Assembly (NCBI RefSeq): GCF_000711225.1
Contig: NZ_JOMG01000002.1
Coordinates: 2,058,501-2,122,500, forward strand
Direction: 5' to 3'
Length of the DNA: 64,000 bases
From: Pelobacter seleniigenes DSM 18267
GTDB lineage: Bacteria > Desulfobacterota > Desulfuromonadia > Desulfuromonadales > Geopsychrobacteraceae
Under the pieces are notes generated by a model, which saw only the letters and a list, made by a program, of their open reading frames with translations, ran no database searches and had not been told where the DNA came from. Position 1 is the stretch's first letter; every line of letters begins with the position of its first letter. Shown piece after piece: positions 32,469 to 43,091 of this stretch. The translations under genes and the position numbers were made by a program.

Positions 32469-32472
<4 letters not shown>
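31723..32472 (-). CDS. PP2C-type protein serine/threonine phosphatase
   Basis: The 249-residue metal-dependent phosphatase has RSNNEDSFHI, VADGMGGHAAGEVAS, IGDSRFYRLRN, LCSDGLTTML and DNVTVVVVDI, with all metal-binding aspartates present. It overlaps the kinase gene by 4 bases and should reverse the kinase's phosphorylations. Confidence 0.94.
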
Positions 32473-34862
<2,390 letters not shown>

Positions 34863-35016
34863 TTGATTCCTTGCACTTAGTCATTTGTATAAGAAAAATC
34901 ACATTATTGTATAGTAATTCTGAAGAAATTTGGATCTTTTTTTGCGTTATCGACGAGGACATTCTTTTCGGTTTATGCTAATAAACGCATCCGCAAATAC
35001 GAAAAGGATCTACTCA

Positions 35017-35256
35017 ATGGCAATTGACAGTCTCCCCGATCCGCAACATTTACGCCAGTTGGCGCTGGCCGTCATGCCCTACGGTAAATACGCCGGTCGC
35101 TACCTGGTCGATCTGCCGGAACCCTATGTGGTCTGGCTGGTCAAGCAGGAACTCCCGGCGGGGCTGCTCGGGCAGCAGCTGCTGGAAATTTACGAAATCA
35201 AGGTCAATGGTCTGGAAGGGCTGCTGCGGCGGCTGATCCGTGAGGCGGGCCGATGA
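35017..35256 (+). CDS. DUF3820 family small protein
   Basis: The 79-residue protein contains AVMPYGKYAGRYLVDLPEPYVVWL, typical of DUF3820, a small family often found beside DNA-related or RNA-modifying genes. AAAAGGATC stands in front of ATG 35017. It overlaps the next gene as ATGA. The function is unknown. Confidence 0.82.
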   Translation: MAIDSLPDPQHLRQLALAVMPYGKYAGRYLVDLPEPYVVWLVKQELPAGLLGQQLLEIYEIKVNGLEGLLRRLIREAGR

Positions 35257-36227
35257 ATGCTTTACCCTGGCAGCCGTCGGAAAAGCCGCTGATGCTGGCC
35301 CCGATGCAGGGGCTGACCAATGAGGCGTTGCGCCAGTGTTTCATAGAGCGCTATTGCCCGGATATCCTTTTTACCGAGTTTGTCCGCGTCAACAGCCAGT
35401 CGCGTAAACGCATCGCCAAGGCCGACCTGGCTGAAATCAAGGCGCATCGGGAGGCCACGCCGCTGGTTGTCCAGTTGATCGGCAACGCTCCGGCGGCCCT
35501 GGCCGATGCGGCCCAGCGGGTCCAGACGGTGGGCTGTGGTTATCTTAACCTGAATCTGGGGTGTCCCTACGGCCGCATGACGACCGGCGCAACCGGCGGT
35601 GAACTGCTGAAAAATCCCCTGGCCCTGGCCGGTTTGCTGGCTGAGCTGAGAGCCGTGATCACGGGCAGCTTTTCGGTCAAATGCCGGGCCGGTTATGATG
35701 ATCCGCGGCAGCTATTCGATTTGCTGCCGGTCTTTGCCGATAGTGGTGTCGATTTTCTGATCCTGCATCCGCGCACTGTCGTGCAGAAGTATGCCGGGGT
35801 CGCAGACCATGAGCTGACTGCCGAAGCGGTTCAGCGCACCGCCTTGCCGGTGATCGCCAACGGCGATATCTGCACAGCCGGACAAGCCCGGCTGCTACTG
35901 CAACAGGCCGGTGTTGCCGGGGTGATGCTCGGCCGCGGAGCCCTCGCCGATCCTTTGCTGTTCAAACGGATTCGCGGGCAGGAACCCGACTGTGTCGATG
36001 AAGGGCAGCGGCGCCTGGAACTGTATGCCTTTATTGCCGACCTGCTGCCGCGCTATCTGATCAAGTTCTGCGGGGAGCGACAGGCGTTGATGAAGCTCAA
36101 GGATGTGCTGAATTTTATCCCCGACCCGCTTCTCCAGCGCGACTTGGGGAAGTTGAAACGGGCGGTCACTGTCGAGCGTTTTAATGCATTGCTCAGCGAG
36201 CGCTTCCTGGCCCCGGCGGGCATTTGA
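35253..36227 (+). CDS. dus: tRNA-dihydrouridine synthase
   Basis: The 324-residue FMN enzyme has LMLAPMQGLTNEALRQ, the catalytic cysteine in NLNLGCPYGRMTTGATGG, FLILHPRTVVQKY and VIANGDI, resembling the DusC subgroup. It reduces uridines in tRNA D-loops. It starts at ATG 35253, overlapping the DUF3820 stop. Confidence 0.92.
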   Translation: MNALPWQPSEKPLMLAPMQGLTNEALRQCFIERYCPDILFTEFVRVNSQSRKRIAKADLAEIKAHREATPLVVQLIGNAPAALADAAQRVQTVGCGYLNLNLGCPYGRMTTGATGGELLKNPLALAGLLAELRAVITGSFSVKCRAGYDDPRQLFDLLPVFADSGVDFLILHPRTVVQKYAGVADHELTAEAVQRTALPVIANGDICTAGQARLLLQQAGVAGVMLGRGALADPLLFKRIRGQEPDCVDEGQRRLELYAFIADLLPRYLIKFCGERQALMKLKDVLNFIPDPLLQRDLGKLKRAVTVERFNALLSERFLAPAGI

Positions 36228-36283
36228 GGGGCGTTGCTGACTGTTTTTGAGGCGGTTGGGAAAACCTTTGCAATCGCTGCTAC

Positions 36284-36313
36284 TTATCAACATTTATCCA
36301 CAGGTTACACACA
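36284..36313 (+). promoter_or_regulatory. DnaA-type box cluster upstream of nrdD
   Basis: TTATCAACA (36284-36292), TTATCCACA (36294-36302, a perfect DnaA box) and TTACACACA (36305-36313) repeat at 10-11 base steps, on one face of the helix. DnaA control of ribonucleotide reductase genes is known in other bacteria. Confidence 0.55.
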
Positions 36314-36319
36314 GAAGAT

Positions 36320-36366
36320 TGACAATATGTAGTAGCTCCCCGGAAAAAAATAGCTAGATGTAGTGG
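36320..36366 (+). promoter_or_regulatory. Pair of NrdR-like boxes
   Basis: CAATATGTAG (36323-36332) and CTAGATGTAG (36354-36363) resemble the core of the NrdR box and start exactly 31 bases apart, the usual tandem spacing. They lie just upstream of a promoter-like pair. Confidence 0.6.
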
Positions 36367-36369
36367 TTT

Positions 36370-36398
36370 TTGGGTTGGGTTGCCCACTGACTTATGCT
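36370..36398 (+). promoter_or_regulatory. Candidate nrdD promoter
   Basis: TTGGGT (36370-36375), 17 bases, then TATGCT (36393-36398). A start near 36405 would give a leader of about 285 bases that includes a complete MITE-like repeat before the nrdD ATG. Confidence 0.5.
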
Positions 36399-36440
36399 AG
36401 TGTCTGCATGACGTATTTTGGTTCTGTAACGTCCTTTCTA

Positions 36441-36624
36441 CTTAGTTTTCATCCGGAAGCGGCCCTTTTCCGCTGTGGCGGTGTCAATCTGCGGGTTTTC
36501 TTGTGCGGCGTAAAGGACTACGCCTTCGCGCAACCCCTTGATGTCCTTGCCACAACGAAAAATTGCCCGTTTCCAGTCTGAAAACTTAGCCGTTGCCCTT
36601 CGGAGTTTTCGGATGGCAACTAGT
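36441..36624 (+). repeat. MITE-like repeat, copy B (forward), in the nrdD leader
   Basis: The left end is ATCCGGAAGC and the right end CGGATGGCAACTAG. It contains the internal stem GGCGTA/TACGCC flanked by TTGTGC...GCGCAA. It lies between the nrdD promoter region and the gene. Confidence 0.82.
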
Positions 36625-36688
36625 TAATTGAAATATCTCTGTTGCAATCAACTTGAACAACCCGCTGCTACGACGGGGAGGGGTTTAA

Positions 36689-38677
36689 ATGCTAGAATTT
36701 ATCCGTAAACGTGATGGTCGACTGGTTCCCTTTGAAGAAGACAAAATCGCCCGGGCGATTATCAAGGCGGTTGAGGCCGTTGGTGGAACGGATTTCACCA
36801 AAGCGGCCGATATCACCCGCCAGGTGAGCGGGATCCTGTCCGTGCTTTACAAGGGCGGCCAGGCACCGACCGTCGAAAATGTCCAGGATCTGGTCGAAAA
36901 AATCCTCATTGAAAACGGCCATGCCCAGACCGCCAAGGCCTTTATCCTCTACCGTAAGCAGCATGAAACCCTGCGCCGGACCCGGGAGTTCATGCAGACC
37001 TCCATCGATGCCATCGATTCCTACCTGGTCCGGGAAGACTGGCGGGTCAACGAAAATGCCAATATGGGCTACTCGTTGCAGGGGCTGAATAATCATATCG
37101 CGGCCAATATTACCAGTAACTACTGGCTGAATAAGATCTATCCGGATGATATTGCCGACGCTCATCGGCGCGGGGATTATCACATCCACGATCTCGGCAT
37201 GCTCTCGGTGTATTGCTGCGGCTGGGATCTCAAGGACCTGCTCCTGAAAGGCTTTACCGGTGCTTACGGCAAGGTGCAGAGTGCGCCGCCGAAGCATTTC
37301 CGCACCGCTCTCGGCCAGGCCGTCAATTTTTTCTATACCCTGCAGGGGGAAGCGGCCGGAGCCCAGGCCTTTGCCAATTTCGATACCCTGCTGGCGCCGT
37401 TCATCGCTTATGACCGGTTGACCTATCAAGAGGTCAAGCAGTCGCTGCAGGAATTTGTCTTCAATATGAACGTGCCGACCCGGGTCGGTTTCCAGACCCC
37501 CTTTACCAATATCACCATGGATATGATGGTGCCGGCCAACATGGCCAAAGAGGCCGTGGTTATCGGCGGGCAGCTGATGGAACGTAGTTACGGTGAGTTC
37601 CAGGAGGAGATGGACATCTTCAACCGGGCCTTCTGCGAAGTGATGATGCAGGGGGATTCCTCCGGCCGGATCTTTTCCTTCCCCATTCCGACCTACAACA
37701 TCACCCGTGACCTCGACTGGGAGAGCGACCGTTTGCAGCCGGTCTGGGAGATGACCGCCAAATACGGAATCCCTTATTTCAGCAATTTCGTCAATTCCGA
37801 CATGGACCCGGAGGATGCGCGCTCCATGTGCTGTCGGCTGCGTTTGGATAACCGTGAGCTGCGGCGCCGGGGCGGGGGGCTGTTCGGCTCCAATCCGATG
37901 ACCGGGTCGATCGGGGTGGTCACTATCAATTTACCGCGCGCGGCCTACTTGGCTCACAACAAGACCGAGTTCTTTGAGCGGATCAGTCGGCTGATGAAGC
38001 TCGCCTATCAGTCCCTGGAAATCAAACGCAAGCAGCTGGAGCGCTTTACCGAGGACGGCCTGTACCCGTTCAGCAAGTTCTATCTCGCTTCAATCCGCGA
38101 GCGCAGTGGCAACTACTGGGATAATCATTTTTCGACCATCGGTCTGATCGGGATGCATGAGGCCTGCCTCAACCTGATTGACAGCGGCATCGAGAGTGAC
38201 GCAGGCAAGGCACTGGCGCAGGACACCCTCGAATTTATGCGCAAGCAGCTGGAAGTGTTTCAGGACGAGACCGGCCACCTCTACAACCTGGAGGCAACTC
38301 CGGCTGAAGGGACCAGCTTCCGCTTGGCCAACAGTGACCGGAAACGCTATGCGGATATCATTTGCGCGGGGCAGGACGAGCCCTACTATACCAACTCGAC
38401 CCAGCTGCCGGTAGGGATCACCGAGGACATTTTCGAAGCCCTGACCCACCAGGACACGATGCAAACCCGCTATACCGGCGGAACCGTTTTTCACGGCTTC
38501 CTGGGGGAACGACTGGAAGACTGGCGTAGCGCCCGGCTGCTGGTCAAGCGCATCGCCGAAAATTTCCATTTACCATATTTTACCCTCAGCCCGACGTTTA
38601 CGATCTGCCCGGTGCACGGCTATATCTCCGGCGAGCATTTCTCCTGTCCTCATCATCAGGAAGGGAAGGCCGCCTGA
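36689..38677 (+). CDS. nrdD: Anaerobic (class III) ribonucleotide reductase, catalytic part lacking the glycyl-radical tail
   Basis: The 662-residue protein reduces ribonucleotides to deoxyribonucleotides without oxygen. It has an ATP-cone (residues 1-95, MLEFIRKRDGRLVPFEEDKI) and the NrdD barrel, with GYSLQGLNNHIAANI, DYHIHDLGMLSVYCCGWDL and NLPRAAYLA. It ends at CPVHGYISGEHFSCPHHQEG, the first half of the zinc site, and stops. The remaining zinc-site cysteine and the RVCG glycyl-radical motif expected on the same chain are in the next small gene. GGGGAGGGG precedes ATG 36689. Confidence 0.93.
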   Translation: MLEFIRKRDGRLVPFEEDKIARAIIKAVEAVGGTDFTKAADITRQVSGILSVLYKGGQAPTVENVQDLVEKILIENGHAQTAKAFILYRKQHETLRRTREFMQTSIDAIDSYLVREDWRVNENANMGYSLQGLNNHIAANITSNYWLNKIYPDDIADAHRRGDYHIHDLGMLSVYCCGWDLKDLLLKGFTGAYGKVQSAPPKHFRTALGQAVNFFYTLQGEAAGAQAFANFDTLLAPFIAYDRLTYQEVKQSLQEFVFNMNVPTRVGFQTPFTNITMDMMVPANMAKEAVVIGGQLMERSYGEFQEEMDIFNRAFCEVMMQGDSSGRIFSFPIPTYNITRDLDWESDRLQPVWEMTAKYGIPYFSNFVNSDMDPEDARSMCCRLRLDNRELRRRGGGLFGSNPMTGSIGVVTINLPRAAYLAHNKTEFFERISRLMKLAYQSLEIKRKQLERFTEDGLYPFSKFYLASIRERSGNYWDNHFSTIGLIGMHEACLNLIDSGIESDAGKALAQDTLEFMRKQLEVFQDETGHLYNLEATPAEGTSFRLANSDRKRYADIICAGQDEPYYTNSTQLPVGITEDIFEALTHQDTMQTRYTGGTVFHGFLGERLEDWRSARLLVKRIAENFHLPYFTLSPTFTICPVHGYISGEHFSCPHHQEGKAA

Positions 38678-38715
38678 CCACAATACACCACTTTATTTGC
38701 TTAGGAGAGAGTTTG

Positions 38716-38862
38716 ATGGGAACCAAATGTGATGCTAAAACTGAAGTTTATTCAAGGGTTTGTGGATTTTTCCGACCGGTCCAGCAATGGAACAAGGGGA
38801 AGAAGGAAGAATTTAAAGAACGCTCTGAATATGTTGTAACCACCAAGGAGCAACAGCGCTGA
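38716..38862 (+). CDS. Separate glycyl-radical domain of NrdD (48 aa)
   Basis: This short gene encodes MGTKCDAKTEVYSRVCGFFR and continues PVQQWNKGKKEEFKER, which is the C-terminal glycyl-radical segment of class III RNR; the radical glycine is residue 17. It has its own ribosome site (AGGAGA, 38703-38708) and a different reading frame from nrdD, 38 bases downstream. It must join the large subunit to give an active enzyme. A frameshift pseudogene is less likely because the start, ribosome site and ends are intact. Its stop overlaps the nrdG start. Confidence 0.85.
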   Translation: MGTKCDAKTEVYSRVCGFFRPVQQWNKGKKEEFKERSEYVVTTKEQQR

Positions 38863-39563
38863 AAACGATCCGAATCAAAGGTTTTCAGGGAACCAGCCTG
38901 CTCGATTTCCCGGGGCGGGTCGCGTCCCTGGTCTTTACCGGGAGCTGCAACCTGACCTGTCCTTTTTGCCATAACGGCGGTCTGGTTCTGAATCCGGATG
39001 ACTATCCGGATATTCCCGTGGAAGAGTTGCTGGCAGACCTGAAAAAACGTGGGGGTTTTGTCGATGGAGTTGTGGTGTCGGGCGGAGAGCCGACCATCGA
39101 TGCTGGTCTGCCGGCATTTTTAGCCCAGCTCAAGGCTTTGGACCTGGCCGTCAAAGTCGACAGTAACGGTCTTGCTCCCAATGTGATCGCGGCGTTGTTG
39201 GAACAGGGGTTGGTCGACTCCTTGGCCATTGATATCAAAACCTCACCAGCCCGTTACGCAGAACTCCATAGCGGGCCGGTGGACAGTGTCGCTCTGGCCG
39301 AGACCGTGGCTCTGCTGGCAACCGCTCCGGTCAGCGTCGAGTATCGGACCACCTGCATTCCGCAGCTGGTTGGCGCTGCCGAGATCGCTGCCATCGGGGA
39401 GTTGCTGCGCGGTGCGCCGTTGTGGGTCCTGCAGCAATATGTTCCGGCTCATGCCATGAGCGCGGACTGGCAGAGGCTGGATCCTTACCCTGCGGCGCAA
39501 CTGGAAGCCCTGGCCGAACAGGCCCGGAGCTATGTCGCTCAGGTCAAGTTGCGCGGAATCTGA
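38859..39563 (+). CDS. nrdG: Anaerobic RNR activating enzyme (radical SAM), CTG start
   Basis: NrdG generates the glycyl radical on NrdD. The product, about 234 residues, opens KTIRIKGFQGTSLLDFPGR, followed by the radical-SAM motif CNLTCPFCHNGGLV and VVVSGGEPTIDAGL. No ATG, GTG or TTG exists between the upstream in-frame stop (38826) and this motif. The only plausible start is CTG 38859, 8 bases after AAGGAG (38845-38850) and overlapping the previous stop as CTGA. Starting at GTG 39018 would delete the iron-sulfur site. Confidence 0.85.
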   Translation: MKTIRIKGFQGTSLLDFPGRVASLVFTGSCNLTCPFCHNGGLVLNPDDYPDIPVEELLADLKKRGGFVDGVVVSGGEPTIDAGLPAFLAQLKALDLAVKVDSNGLAPNVIAALLEQGLVDSLAIDIKTSPARYAELHSGPVDSVALAETVALLATAPVSVEYRTTCIPQLVGAAEIAAIGELLRGAPLWVLQQYVPAHAMSADWQRLDPYPAAQLEALAEQARSYVAQVKLRGI

Positions 39564-39582
39564 GTACTGGTGATGCTAAACA

Positions 39583-39621
39583 ATCAGCCACGGGCGCTTT
39601 GCGCCGTGGCTGATTTTATTT
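39583..39621 (+). terminator. Terminator of the nrdD-nrdG operon
   Basis: AATCAGCCACGG (39583-39594) pairs perfectly with CCGTGGCTGATT (39605-39616) and is followed by T-rich sequence. Confidence 0.9.
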
Positions 39622-39667
39622 ACAGACCCTCTCCGCGTTGTTTCTAGCGGCGGTATTTTAAAGCTGG

Positions 39668-39922
39668 TTACTCAATGACCTTGTGGCAGAACAGGCAGCG
39701 GAATTTGGCCGGATGGTCTGCCGGCAGCGGGACATCGTTCGGATTGTGACAATCTTCGCAAAATTTTTCTGCGGCTTTTTTTCCGTCGTTTTTCACGATA
39801 TCGTAAAAACGTGAATGAATTTCATCCTTTGGAACTCGCTTGGTGCTCTCCTCCGGAGCCATCCAGAGAACGCCGATGATGATAGCGGCTCCCACCAGCA
39901 AGATGATATCCCGTTTTTTCAT
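39668..39922 (-). CDS. Small membrane-anchored diheme cytochrome c
   Basis: The 84-residue protein has an N-terminal hydrophobic helix (about residues 5-21, uncleaved or signal anchor) and two haem-binding motifs, CEDCH and CLFCH, in the last 35 residues. AGGAG precedes ATG 39922. It is probably a periplasm-facing electron carrier in the inner membrane. It lies downstream of a small membrane protein gene on the same strand. Confidence 0.85.
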   Translation of the reverse strand: MKKRDIILLVGAAIIIGVLWMAPEESTKRVPKDEIHSRFYDIVKNDGKKAAEKFCEDCHNPNDVPLPADHPAKFRCLFCHKVIE

Positions 39923-39971
39923 GGCTTTCTCCTGATTCTAAATGATGATGCCCCAAGGGGCTGCTATGCTG

Positions 39972-40304
39972 TTAATCGGTTTTGATAAAAAGAATGTAGA
40001 TGAACAGGGCGACGACCACGGCACCGCCGCCAACGATGACATAGAGCCCGCCGCTTTCGATTCCTGAGACCCCGGTTCCTTTGCTGACCGTCCAGGACAA
40101 GGCCAGGGCAAAACCGCCCAGGCCGACCAGAAACGCGGAGATGGTGCGCCAGCCCATGAAGTAGGTAAACAAAATGGCAACGGCGAAGCCGCCCAAAAAC
40201 CAGGGATCCGTACTCAGGTTGCCGACGTTCCAGTCTTGCAACTGCTGCATCACCTGGTCGGTGCGGAACAGGTCGAGGTACTCTTTGACGGTGGCCCAGC
40301 TCAT
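39972..40304 (-). CDS. Small membrane protein beside the diheme cytochrome
   Basis: The protein has 110 residues. A short soluble N-terminus (MSWATVKEYLDLFRTDQVMQ) is followed by three hydrophobic helices (about 36-52, 56-70 and 85-106). ATG 40304 follows GAGGAG; the longer open frame has no start signal. It is co-directional with the cytochrome and may be its membrane partner. I do not recognise the family. Confidence 0.7.
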   Translation of the reverse strand: MSWATVKEYLDLFRTDQVMQQLQDWNVGNLSTDPWFLGGFAVAILFTYFMGWRTISAFLVGLGGFALALSWTVSKGTGVSGIESGGLYVIVGGGAVVVALFIYILFIKTD

Positions 40305-40498
40305 ACGATCTCCTCGCGGGGGATTTGGATCTGCAGCCGGAGAACCGGCTGGGCAAGATACTAGCAGATTGTCTACAGTGGGGAAAGTCATAAAAGCCCG
40401 TAAATCTTGACTTTGGCTCAGGCCTTCTCTACGATGATCAAGTTTTTGCAAGGGATATTTTCCGACTTTTTTGTCGTTTGTTTTTTACAGGAGTTTTC

Positions 40499-41293
40499 GT
40501 GCGTTATCGAGCCATCGGTATTTTTGATTCCGGTGTCGGTGGTCTGACTGTTTTCAAGGAAATAGCCGCATTACTGCCAGGAGAAAATCTCATCTATCTC
40601 GGGGACACGGCCCGGGTTCCCTATGGAACCAAAAGTGTCAAAACCGTCCAGCGTTATGCTCTGGAAGCGGCCGAATTTCTGGTTGACCAGGGGGTCAAGT
40701 TGTTGGTCGTCGCCTGTAATACGGCTTCTGCCGTTGCCTTGCCCGCTTTGCGTGAGCGCTTCAAACTGCCGGTGATCGGCGTGATTGAGCCAGGCGCCCG
40801 GCGCGCTGCCAGCAGTCGCAATCGGCGGATCGGGGTGATCGGTACCGAAGGAACCATCAACAGCGGCCGCTATCCGGAGGCGATCAAGGCTCTGGTTCCG
40901 GATGCGGAAATTTTTTCCGCGGCCTGTCCGTTGTTTGTGCCCCTGGCTGAAGAGGGCTGGGCCGAACATGAAATCGCCCGGTTGACCGCTGTGGAGTATC
41001 TGCAACCGTTGATTCAGGCGCGCATCGACACCCTGGTCCTGGGTTGTACGCACTATCCCCTGTTGCGCAATACCCTCGGCAAGGTCCTCGGGCCCGGGGT
41101 CACGCTGGTCGACTCAGCCGAGGAGACCGCGAAGCTGGTGCAGCAGCTGTTCCGCGAGCAGGGGCTGGCGCATCCCGCTCATGGTGGTAACAGGGCTTTT
41201 TTCGTGACGGACGTACCAACCCGTTTCGAGGCCGTGGGGCGCGCTTTTCTGGGGGCTCAATTGACAAAAGTGGAACAGGTTCAGATAGGTTGA
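40499..41293 (+). CDS. murI: Glutamate racemase
   Basis: MurI makes D-glutamate for peptidoglycan. The 264-residue enzyme shows AIGIFDSGVGGLTV, VACNTASAVALP (first catalytic Cys) and LVLGCTHYPLLRN (second). GTG 40499 follows AGGAG at the right distance; the frame extends only a few codons further. Confidence 0.95.
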   Translation: MRYRAIGIFDSGVGGLTVFKEIAALLPGENLIYLGDTARVPYGTKSVKTVQRYALEAAEFLVDQGVKLLVVACNTASAVALPALRERFKLPVIGVIEPGARRAASSRNRRIGVIGTEGTINSGRYPEAIKALVPDAEIFSAACPLFVPLAEEGWAEHEIARLTAVEYLQPLIQARIDTLVLGCTHYPLLRNTLGKVLGPGVTLVDSAEETAKLVQQLFREQGLAHPAHGGNRAFFVTDVPTRFEAVGRAFLGAQLTKVEQVQIG

Positions 41294-41300
41294 GGAGCAA

Positions 41301-41966
41301 ATGAAAAAGTTTGTATTAAGTCTGCTGGGAGTCCTGCTGATCGGTATTCTGGCTGGCTATGGGATCAGCTGGCTGCTGCAGCAGCCAGGCAAAAAACAGC
41401 AAGAGGTGAAGGTGGCGGTCCAGGAAGAGCTTCCCGGGCGCGAGGTGCTGCTCTACTTTACCGACCCTTCCGGAGCGTACCTGGTTCCGGAATACCGGAA
41501 CATTGCCGGGTGCGAGCTTGAAAGTGACTGTGTCCGCGGGTTGATCCAGGAACTGGTCACCGGTTCCCGGCAGGGCGGGATTGCCGTTCTCCCCAAAGAG
41601 ACCAAAGTCCTTGACGTCGGGATCGAAAACGATCTGGTCAGGGTCGATTTTTCCCGCCAGCTGGTTGACCTCCATCCCGGCGGCAGTCTGACCGAGCTGC
41701 TCACGGTGTACAGCCTGGCCAACAGCCTGAATGAAAATTTCCCCTATTTGCGGCAATTGCAGATTCTTGTTGATGGCCAGATCCGGCAAACTTTAAAAGG
41801 GCATGTGCGGATCGATCAACCTGTTTATGCCGATTTCAGTTTCGGTCAGCCGCCTGAGCTCGGTGGCGAGACACCAGCGCCGGGGAAGGATACTGCCGAG
41901 AAGGGGGAATTAAGTATCGACCAGTTGATTCAGGATGCCGAGAGCGGCAAAGGCAAGGCGCAGTAA
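41301..41966 (+). CDS. GerMN-domain protein
   Basis: The 221-residue protein has an N-terminal membrane anchor (residues 4-25) and a GerMN domain (about 48-175) with VLLYFTDPSGAYLVPEYR, LIQELVTGSRQGGIAVLP and LTVYSLANSLNENFP. GerMN proteins sit on the outer face of the membrane; outside spore formers the role is unclear. It is 7 bases downstream of murI, suggesting a cell-wall link. Confidence 0.87.
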   Translation: MKKFVLSLLGVLLIGILAGYGISWLLQQPGKKQQEVKVAVQEELPGREVLLYFTDPSGAYLVPEYRNIAGCELESDCVRGLIQELVTGSRQGGIAVLPKETKVLDVGIENDLVRVDFSRQLVDLHPGGSLTELLTVYSLANSLNENFPYLRQLQILVDGQIRQTLKGHVRIDQPVYADFSFGQPPELGGETPAPGKDTAEKGELSIDQLIQDAESGKGKAQ

Positions 41967-42084
41967 TCTGCCTCGGCAACCGGAGCGCAGCAGCAGCTGC
42001 GGTCTGATATGATTGGCAGGGCAGGTTCGCAGATGATGATAGGGGGCGTTCGGCTGGATGGTTCGCCTATTTGGGAGATGTCGC

Positions 42085-42588
42085 ATGATTGTTGGATTTA
42101 ATCACAATATCACTTACCGGGGAACCGGTTTCCATGTGCAGACCGAGGACAGCGGGGTTAAAAATCCCCAGCTGGTGACTTTGCTCTATCACAACGGAAC
42201 CATCATCTCTTCGCAAAAGACGGTCTATGCCGATATTATCAAGGTGGACAAACTTGAGCTGGTGATTGAAGACCTGGCCAAGGAGCAACATAAGGGCATG
42301 TTGCGGCGGTTGACCGCCGGTGAATTTGATGAGCGCATTGTCGCGTTGGGGATCTCCCTTGGCGCGGCCCAGGATAAGCAGCAGCCCGCTCCGGCAGAGC
42401 CTGCCACTACGGCACCGGTCGCCAAAGAAGGTGGTACGGCGGAGCCGCTCCCCGCGCCCGAGCCTGAACCTGTCCGGATTGTCGAAGAACCGATTGTTGA
42501 TAAGTTCCAGAAACCAAAGCCGCATGCCGAATTAAGTCTGGATGAACTGGTCTACGCCTATCTGACCGCTGGGCAGGATCAGCACTGA
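42085..42588 (+). CDS. Conserved hypothetical protein
   Basis: The protein has 167 residues. The N-terminal ~100 form a compact domain (MIVGFNHNITYRGTGFHVQT, then QLVTLLYHNGTIISSQKTVY); a Pro/Ala/Glu-rich linker and a short SLDELVYAYL tail follow. There is no signal peptide. GGGAG precedes ATG 42085. I do not recognise a family with known function. Confidence 0.8.
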   Translation: MIVGFNHNITYRGTGFHVQTEDSGVKNPQLVTLLYHNGTIISSQKTVYADIIKVDKLELVIEDLAKEQHKGMLRRLTAGEFDERIVALGISLGAAQDKQQPAPAEPATTAPVAKEGGTAEPLPAPEPEPVRIVEEPIVDKFQKPKPHAELSLDELVYAYLTAGQDQH

Positions 42589-42604
42589 GCCAGCAGCACC
42601 GCGG

Positions 42605-43090
42605 TCAGGGTGCCCAGAGCCCGACTCCGGCGGCGCGAGCTTGTTGCTCGATTTTTAAAAAAGCTTGTTTTTCCTTGAAATTATAGCGGCGAAAGACTGT
42701 CGCCAGGCCTTTTTTGAGCAGCAGCCGATTGAGCATTTTCCCGTCTTCAAGGTAGACGTAAGCCAGAGTTCTGCCATATTTGTCATAGCGTTCTGCCGCT
42801 ACCTCCAGGCGGACCTTTTTCCCTTTGACCGTTTCGATCCCGAATTTTTTGGCCTGCCCGGCGATGCGGCGGAGTTTTTCCACAGGAATATGAAACCGCT
42901 GCGCGTAAAAACGGTCGCGTGAAGAATCTTGATACTCGGGGGTGTCGATTCCGATCAGTCTGACTTTGCCGATCGGCTCAACCAGGAGGGTGTCACCATC
43001 GTAAACCCAGCTGACGCGGCCGGTGAGATCGGCGCCATGAACGAGCGCGGCAAACAGCAGGAACAGGAGGGCCGCACTCAGTGTACGCAT
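42605..43090 (-). CDS. Secreted thermonuclease-like protein (SNase fold)
   Basis: The 161-residue protein has a clear signal peptide (first ~19 residues, ending AALVHGA). The staphylococcal-nuclease fold follows: VYDGDTLLVEPIGKVRLIGI with DTPE right after, YDKYGRTLAYVYLEDG (catalytic Arg) and LNRLLLKKGLA. It is probably a periplasmic or secreted nuclease. It is 1 base downstream of the next minus-strand gene and likely co-transcribed with it. Confidence 0.9.
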   Translation of the reverse strand: MRTLSAALLFLLFAALVHGADLTGRVSWVYDGDTLLVEPIGKVRLIGIDTPEYQDSSRDRFYAQRFHIPVEKLRRIAGQAKKFGIETVKGKKVRLEVAAERYDKYGRTLAYVYLEDGKMLNRLLLKKGLATVFRRYNFKEKQAFLKIEQQARAAGVGLWAP

Positions 43091-43091
43091 G

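Noticed and set aside
36284-36313. DnaA-box cluster as a replication origin
   Set aside because: Only three boxes, one of them poor, and no dnaA, dnaN or gidA neighbours. Control of nrdD is the simpler reading.
36363-36581. 72-codon frame before nrdD
   Set aside because: It runs through a MITE-like repeat and has no ribosome site.
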